DNA of 64,000 nucleotides from Blastomussa wellsi (lineage: Eukaryota > Cnidaria > Anthozoa > Scleractinia > Plerogyridae): the NCBI GenBank assembly GCA_947652115.1, contig OX393570.1, forward strand, positions 1,731,421-1,795,420. The letters run 5' to 3'. Made by a program: the position numbers and the translations under genes. The notes beneath the pieces are model-generated. The model was not told the DNA's origin and made no database searches. It was given only the letters and a program-made list of their open reading frames with translations. Shown here one piece after another: positions 23,501 through 32,400 of the stretch (positions are counted from its first letter, which is position 1; every line of letters starts with the position of its first letter).

Positions 23501-26500
23501 TGTGCTAGATACAGTCACAAAAGGGAAGACAGTTATGACTGACAAGGGCTTTAATATAACAGATATTTATCATGAGAAAGGCCTGTTACACAATAGACCT
23601 CCAATGAAATTTTCTCATCAATTTGATGAGACTGAGGTAGTAAAGAACTTTGACATTGCAACATTGAGGATCTACATTGAAAACTACATAGGAAGAATCA
23701 GAGATTGGCAAATTCTAAACAAAACTTGGCCAAGCCCAAGAATTGATTTACTTGGTTGCTGTTTCCAAATATTTGCCCATATTGTTAATATGTTAAAAAA
23801 ACCAGTTGGACCAAAATAAAACAGCTACAACTAGTTCCAAAAAACTCTGTTGATATTACATGACTATGTTTTAACAAAGAGTACCTTCTTTATATGCTTT
23901 GTCATTTGGTTTACCCACTTGCGGAATTGACGTAATGTGTCAAAGCTAGGAACAGTATTTAATAAGTTCTTTCCAAGTTCAGAGAGATGGTTATTCTCTT
24001 CATAATCCCACTTACTTACAATTTTGTGATGTAAAATATGATCAGTTATTTCTTTTAAGACATCTATAAGCAGGTCATTTCTGGGTATGAAAAATATATT
24101 TGAACTTTTCTTTTCAGGGAGATAAGACTGCAAAAATACAAGATTTGCTCTTGCACAAGACATCTGAAAATTTGCTTGAATAATATGTGAGCCTGTGATT
24201 TTGTCTAATGGGGCTTCAGAGTTTTCTGCTCTTGTCTTGACCTCAATGAGAAATGCTTCTGAAATACCATCAGGACTTGCTCCATAGTTTGTGTCTGATG
24301 GATGTCTAAAAAACCCACAACTTGAGACTGGGACACCTGCAGGAAAAAATAGAAATCAATACATGATTACTCAAACTTACATTAATTTTTGTGCTTACAT
24401 TTATGTTCACGTAAGTGTATTCCTATTTGATTATGTTATGTACATGATTAACTGCATGATATGCTGGTAATATACTTGTTTGCTAAATTTCAGAGTATTA
24501 TGTTACTATTAATATTTTCGAATAAACCAACTTACCAGAGAGTTTCTGAAAGTGCTCTAGAGCTTCTTTTTCATAGTAGTTTCCTCTTTGAAAGTTTCTG
24601 TATTGCTTTGGTTTACATTTACTTTCATCTATCTTGTTTAGAATATAAAACCATGATGAATCAAACTCTTTGTTTCCATGAAAACCCAGGAGTGATGGTA
24701 GTTTACTTGCTGTTATTACCCCTGTCCTCAGGTTAAGCCAATCAGAAGTGCCTTGTTGAACATCAATGTATCTTGCACTTGTAGTTAGCCTGACTTCTTT
24801 AAGCTGAGGGACCTTAACAGTTATAATCTCATCTTTAGAGTTTGTAAGCAATTGTAACAACTCTTGAGTTTTATCTGCACAAAATACTTGCTCTTGACAT
24901 TCTGAAGTAGGCTGTCCCATTGTGCAATTATCTTGGTTGTAGTTGTTAGAATTGGCTTTCAATGAAGAGTGCCATTTATCCTCACACTCAGAAGGTGTTT
25001 TGGAGTTTTGTTCCAGGTTTGCTGGAGGATTTAGTTTTGTGTAGTCATGTTCATTTTGTATAACTCTGTTCAGATAAGCATTTTTGTAAGACAAATGGTG
25101 ATACAATCCAGAGTGTCTTATTTTAAACTTCTCTAGAGTATTAAGAAAATGATTTGATAAATTGATTCTGCATTTAGACAGGCCATCTACTACTTGAGAG
25201 CTCATGGAGGAAATATCTCGTTTCAGCCAGTCACTGTTTTCATCACTTACATCTCTAGCTACAACTTTCTTCTTTGTTCTTTGATTTACATGTCTTGCTG
25301 ATTTGGCATTTCTAAAATATCTCAGTCTGATATGAGCAGCAGCCTTCAAGTTAGCTTTTACCTCTTTCCCTTTCTTTAAATTTGGTCGATGCCACTTTTG
25401 AAGCTTCTCTGTACAGGTCAAAGACAAAAACAGCTTTTTATGTGTTGTGAAGTGTTCTAACTGTAACAGTATAACGATAACATGACAACAGAGACCACAC
25501 TTTCCGACAGCACATTCGCAAAAACCTTTCTTGGGAACATTGTCAATGAACAAGACAGTTGCAGTTCGTGTAACTTCAGAAGAAAAGCTTTTCAATATGC
25601 TTGACTTGACAAATAACTGGCTACCATTTTTGAACACCTTGATGGTTTTCATTCGTCTTGAAGAAAACATTCGATGAGCTTTGCGAAATTGTCCTATCAT
25701 TCCCTGTCGTTTATTAGACTGATATGTCTTGATAACGTCTTTTGAAATCTTGGGAAAGAGAGAAGTGTTGCATTTCCATCCAGCTGTTGGTGGTGGGATC
25801 TCCTGTCTCGATAGGGCTGTCGTAAAGCTGTACTTCACAGAGATGTTCTTCACTCTGTTGTCGAGCAAAGCCGGGTCATCTTTAAATGGTAGCAATCTTT
25901 GTAACAATTCACTTTTAGTACCGGAAGCTTTAAGTTTAAGACTATTACAAAGTTCTCCCAACTTTTTTGTGTTGAGTGCTCCAAGGCAATCATCATTTAT
26001 GACTTTTTTTACTGCTGCAAAAGCCATTTTGGGCGAGTCTTCTTTCACATTTCCCGCCATCTTTTTTCACTTCCGTCCGGCAAAACTGATAACTAGTGCC
26101 AGGCTCCCACGGTATGAAATCAGGCAATGGCCTTGGTACAACTTATTTGTGGAAGTTAGCTTTGACTTTAATTCCTCTTTTAAACATTCCAAAGTGTAGC
26201 TGGTTAATATACTTTTAGCTAAATAATTATCGTTCTTTTAATTTACAGGTTCTTAACTTCAGCGGAGATGAGGACATCTGTTATTATAACTTCTTCTGTT
26301 CTCATCCTTTAGGAGTGTTAAGGTAAGCTATATTCTACGGGAAATCCGCAAATCTTTATTGGTTCTCCCATTCCTTTGCTTTCTATTTAACAATTAGACT
26401 ACGAGCCTGAGTTTTCTATGAGCGAATAGTCAACGAGGCGCAGCCAAGTTGACTATCGCTCATAGAAAACTCGCTCATCGCTCATAGAAAACGAGGGCGG

Positions 26501-29343
26501 GTTTTAGTAGAAATTCTATGATTTCTATTGCTTTGCCCCTTGCCGACTACTCAAGCTTGCTGTCTAATTGTTACAGTAAATGGGGTTTATCTTATTAATC
26601 AACAGTCAGTGTGTAGGAACTGTATGTAAACCCTGGATGTTGGTTACAAATTGCTGTTTCTTTTGCAGTTCTTTTAATAATGTGTTTAGCAACATTGGAT
26701 ACGTCATGTTGGGTTTCCTGTTCTTCCTTCTTGTAATGCGACGGTAAGGTTTCAACAAATCCCATAACTGTTATTCATCAGGTGTTCATGTAAAAGAGAG
26801 CAAAAACACACTGTCTACTGCTTGCACGGATGCGTATCCAGTTGCTATTTGAGAGTTTGGGGGCAAGAGAAAATTTGATACTACATTTGTGGCTCTAAAC
26901 AGATACTGTGTACAATACAACACAGTGCAGCACAGCACAGCATCGCAGCACTCTACAACACACAGCACAGCAGAGCACAGCACAATGCACAGCGTAACAT
27001 AGCAAAACACAGCTCAGCACAGCACAGCATCGCAGCACTCCACAACACACAGCACGGCACAATGCACAGGGTAACATAGCAAAATGCAGCGCAGCACAGC
27101 AAAGCATCGCAGCACTCTACAACACACAGCACAGCAGAGCACGGCACAATGCACAGCGTAACATAGCAAAATGCAGCGCAGCACAGCACAGCATCGCAGC
27201 ACTCTACAACACAAAGCACAGCAGAGCACGGCACAATGCACAGGGTAACATAGCAAAACACAGCGCAGCACAGCACAGCATTGCAGCACTCTTCAACACA
27301 CAGCACAGCAGAGCACAGCACAACGCACAGCGTAACATAGCAAAACACAGCGCAGCACAGCACAGCATCGCAGCACTCTACAACACACAGCACAGCAGAG
27401 CACATCACAATGCACAGCGTAACATAGCAAAACGCAGCGCAGCACAGCACAGCATCGCAGCACTCTACAACACACAGCACAGCACAACGTACAGCGTAAC
27501 ATAGCAAAACGCAGTGCAGCACAGCACAACATTTCATTTACTTTCATAAAGACTGGCTTGGGACATACCATTATCATAATTCAACCTTCCAAGCAGTGTT
27601 CAATGTTTTGTTGCAAGTTAATTGAAGTTAGCAATGCTGAGTTCGATACTTTTGCTTCACAGTGACAGGCAGCACAAGCTAGATGTTGCTGATAATGACG
27701 AATTGGAGAAGGTATTGAATAATATTTAGTAGTGAGTTCCTGTTTAATGTATGTGATTTTTCTGAATATAGTTATATCCATTACTACTACTGGAAATCTA
27801 TGTAAATTTCTTTACCCGTAATAGCGTGAACAGTTCTGTTGATTCCTATTGCACATATGGTTTTGTCCTCTTCTAACAGTGTTTTGACTGTGTGTTTTTC
27901 AGTTTTATGGCATTCCTCAGCATTACGCCATATTTTATGCTATGGGTAAGTGTGTTAGCTGTCCTTTATGAATAGAATTTGTTAAACATGCCAGAACACT
28001 GCAGGGGGAGATCCAGGGGGTGATTAGGGTGGCTAGCCACCCCCCATTTTGGCTCCTTGACTCATAAAAGTAACAAAGAAATCTATTTATTTTTTACTTT
28101 AACAGAGTATTTCTGTTTATCTGCTTTTTATTGTGTGTATCCACCCCCTCTAAAATAGTCCTAGATCCACCACTGCACTGCTGAGGGTGAAGTGAGTTTT
28201 CACACTAAGCAGGGTTGTCAAAATAAGCCGGCAACTGGCGCATTTCACCTGCTATTCCGAATACTGCGCCGGCTACTCCGATTGTTAGTAGGTCAGTTTT
28301 GAGCAATATATTGGAGAAATGACAACCCTGACTAAGAATAGAGATGAATTTAATTTAGATGAGTTGTTTTGCTGACATGTAGGCCAAAAGAAAAAAGAGG
28401 AAGAGAAGCTCATTTATATGTTAACCAGTCACCTATATTTTTTATTAAATGTCCAGCCCTTTGACTGTTGTTTTCTGTTGCTGCAGGTCTTGCTTTGATC
28501 ATGGAGGGTGTTTTATCAGGTTGTTATCACGTTTGTCCCAACAACTCCAATTTCCAATTTGGTACGTTACCGGTATTATTAAAATGGACGAGTTTCTAAA
28601 AGCAAGCTATTGAAGTTATACCCTTAGTTGAAAAATAAAAGTAAATAAATCTTAATGTTAATATTCATGACGGGAAAGCTGACCTTTTTAACATTGCCCT
28701 TCGCCATAAAGGTTAATGCTCGTGAACCCTGACTTTGCTGCAATAAAGGGCTATCCCTTGCAACACCAGCTTTTCAAAATCCACTTCGGCGGTTTATTTA
28801 CCTTTATTTACTTCCAGTTGATAATCAAGATAATCAACAATGTGTAGCTTTTACTAAGTGTGCTATTTTAAACTTGTCCATTTCAGTGCAAGGCTGGAGG
28901 GTTGAACAAGTGCGGCTGAATTCAAGAGGGCGGGTGTCGCTCTAGAGGGGGTTCTCTTTTGATTACACTGAGAGTGCTTGTTTTCCTCTTGCAGACACAT
29001 CGTTCATGTATATCATCACATGTCTGGGTATAGTGAAGCTTTATCAGACACGTCATCCTGACATAGCTGCTAACGCTCACAGTGTCTATGCTGGGTTTGC
29101 TTGCATCATCTTCATAGCTATGATAGGAGTGGTTAGTGTCATACTTTTCTCTGTTTCATTTAGCCAGCTTACAACTGAACTACACTAGTTTAAATATGAA
29201 AGCACTGCTCATATAGAACTAGAATAATGGTTGACCAAGATTGAAATATTCCAAGTCTAGCCCTCTCTCTGTCACGCAACGGAGCGTTACGTGACAGAGA
29301 TAGGACCAGAACTGGACAGAGATTAAAAAGTATTTCTTTCTTT

Positions 29344-29380
<37 letters not shown>

Positions 29381-29425
29381 ATTTACAATTGCGAGCCGAT
29401 AGGCGAGCAATTGTAAAGCCCATAC

Positions 29426-29465
<40 letters not shown>

Positions 29466-32400
29466 ACAATAAATTGAATGCAAAGTATTGTTATTCGATT
29501 CCATTGTGCTTTGCATTTTAATCAGTAAAGATCTGTATCAAAAGTTAATTCTACTCTTGATTTGTATTGGGGTTTACAGAGCATTCATGTGACCTAAATA
29601 GTACCTTTGCATTGGATCCACTCCTTATGAATTATTAATGAATTTTACAATGTGTCTTATTGACTTCTCACAGCCGTTTTGCACGTGTTTTCTTTGCTTC
29701 TTTCTTCACTATCTTTTTGCTGTTCTCCCAGCTTGCCAGGCTATGTTCAAGCGAACTGCTGCAAGAACGTTACTTTCCTTGTTGAGTGTCTTAAGTTGCG
29801 TTGTCAAGAGGTGTTAAAAATACTTAAAACTACTTTGCTGCTAGGACCATTTATGAAGTGTGTTGATAATGTTGTCTTTTGCCAGGTTTACAGCTCATTC
29901 GCTTTCTGGACAACATTCTCCATCATCCATGTCTTTGGCTGTTTGTACCTTAGTTCTCAAATCTATTACATGGGAAGAGTCAAGTTTGGTAAGTTCTAGA
30001 CAACATCAAAGTGAAAGTTTTTACCAGAACCTTGAATGTAAAACAAACTAACTACTAGCCCTCTGTATGCATTGCAGGCCTTTTATGCCAGCCACTTATT
30101 GTAAATAGGAAATTATAACATTTATTTAATGAAATCTACTTAAAATTATTGTGATTATCAGATGCTGGAATGTTTGCAAGAGTGTTTGTTCTGTTGCGGT
30201 ATGACTGCTGTTCTTGCCCGACGTACAAGGTAAATTGTAATGAGAGGAATTAGGTCTCTTCTTTTATTTTGTAGTGCATACGTTATATGAGTTAAATAAA
30301 AATGTACCCTTTCTGTCAGTTACATACATTGAAGGGTGTTTCAGTTTGGGATTTTTTCGGGTGGAGGAAATGTGCAAATTATGTTGGAAAGTGTTACTGA
30401 TGTGATTTTATTTGTCGTTTTACAGGATCGAATGCTTCTTTTGGTGATTGCCAATGTGGTCAACTGGGTCTTGTAAGCAATATTCTACATGTAATATTCT
30501 GTTTGGGCAGAGGTCCAAGTACTGACAGACATAAAATAGGACGGTAAAACTTGAGTTAGATTTCAATCCCGGTTGTTTTACAAATGTTGAATTTCACATG
30601 AAATGTAACAACTGCATTGACTGGTTGTGGCTGCGTTCACAGCATAGACTGAGGGGAGCAAGGGTGGCGCAGTGGTGAGAGCGCTCGCCTCCTGGACCCG
30701 CACCTGTCTTCATATGTGGAATGAGTTTGTTGTTGGGGCTCGTCCTTGCTTGGAGGGTTTTTCTCTGGGATCTCTCTAAAAATTCTTTGAAGGGAACCTC
30801 GGCTCTCCAGGCAAGTTGACGTTAAGTTGTCTAAAATAGTGTCTAAATTACAAATTTTACCGGTAGAGGGAGATACATCAGTACATTGTCCCATTGTTTC
30901 ACACAAAGGAACCTCTCATTAATGACAACGGCAACGTGGTGATGTCATGAAATTCCACATGGCGGAGCACAGGAATTTTAAAGTGATAAACTTTAATATT
31001 TTTATCATTATGAAATGTTGTATCTCCCTTGTCCAGTTAAATTTGTAATTTAGACACTATTTTAGACTACTTAGCATCAAATTGCTTCAAGAGCCAAGGT
31101 CTCTTTAATTCTAAATTCCAATTCGACCTGGATAGAGGACCCACATGAAAACCAGCTGAGGCTGATGTGGCTTACTATCTAAATATCGTATTTATTATTT
31201 TATTTTATTTAAAGCAATACAGTTTTGAAGAAATGAACGAAACACTGCAAATATAAAAAAATATATTTCTTAAAGGAGCAGTGTCACGGCATTTGAAGTC
31301 ATTTTCCCATTTACTTTCAAATTTAAGGAAATCTAAAAGTAAGAGTTTTCTAATGCCGTAAAACACCAACGGGAATATAAAATGCTGAAATTATACAAGG
31401 ATTGTTTCGAATGACAATGATATAGACCGATTACAAATGACAAACTTGAAAAAACTTGCCAGGTTTTTCAAGATGAGTTTCCGTGACGTAGCTCCTTTAA
31501 TAACCTGATTGACATTTCTGTCTTTTACCCTAGTGCCATATATGGTGTGGCTGCTGCCCCAAATGATTTTGCTACGTATCTATTGGCTATCTTGATTGTC
31601 AATGGACTTCTTTACTTGGCATTTTATGTCATCATGAAGGTATTGATATCAAGAATTTTCTTTCCATGAAATTTGTCGCGAGCCTCGGACCAAAAAATCC
31701 TTAATTATAATAATAATAGGAATCGAACCCATGATTTTTCGCAAACTGATACTCAAAGGACTGGAATACCTGGGAGAATAGCGGGGGAGCTGGGTACCAC
31801 GGTTCATGTTTCCAGCCCTCCGTTTATTGTTGTCAATGTTGTCATGTTAGGAGAATGAAACCGGATGAAACGCCACGAAACAATATTGAGCAGGGCGCAT
31901 ATTATTGACGCCCTTGTAAGCGAAGACATTAACAAAAAGTGCGTGGTATTTGTTTGTTTTATAGCTAATTAGCTAGCTTTTCTCAAGTTTGCAGGTCATT
32001 TACTAAGTAAAAAGTCGACATTGTATTACAAAATGAACTATTTCATGTTACAGTGTGATGGGGTCAAATCCTTGTAAATATGACCTTGACGTTATTAATT
32101 TCCATTTTTCGTCTTTGGTAGTCTTCCTTGACTTCCTAATGTGTTCCTTTAGAGTACTGTTCTACAAATCAAGCCAATGTTTTTGGGTTTTTTATCTCAA
32201 AGTCATACTACGATTTGCATTTCAGTTGAGAAACAAAGAGCGGATTCTGCCTCTCCCTTTGGTTTTTCTTGGTTTTACTCTAACTTGTTGGATAGCTGCT
32301 CTTATTTTCTTCTTGAGCAATCTTACATCTTGGCAGGTAATAAATTTCTTAGTAAATATTTTTGCTCGGTTATGTTTTGTCCAAACTGCTATCATATCAG

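Larger units (their letters stand above)
22213..26131. mobile_element. Complete ISL2EU-like (PIF-Harbinger group) transposon in SID1-family intron 14
   Basis: About 3.9 kb bounded by 64-bp inverted ends (22213-22276 and 26068-26131) that differ at only a few bases. Flanks allow a 2-bp GC or 3-bp CTT target duplication; because GC is palindromic the exact boundary is ambiguous. It carries two convergent genes: a THAP-DDE transposase (plus) and a SAP-SWIM-YqaJ nuclease (minus). Known for the class: ISL2EU elements pair an IS5/Harbinger-type transposase with a YqaJ-type nuclease. Both genes are open, so the copy looks autonomous. Host splicing across it joins exons 14 and 15 in phase. Confidence 0.75.

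Noticed and set aside
27000..27500. CRISPR-like regular array
   Set aside because: Units are contiguous without unique spacers and the DNA is eukaryotic; it is a minisatellite.
26953..27577. Overlapping Cys-rich minus-strand open frames of 90-194 codons
   Set aside because: They are translations of the 87-bp minisatellite; open in several frames because the period is divisible by three. No start context, domain or splice structure.
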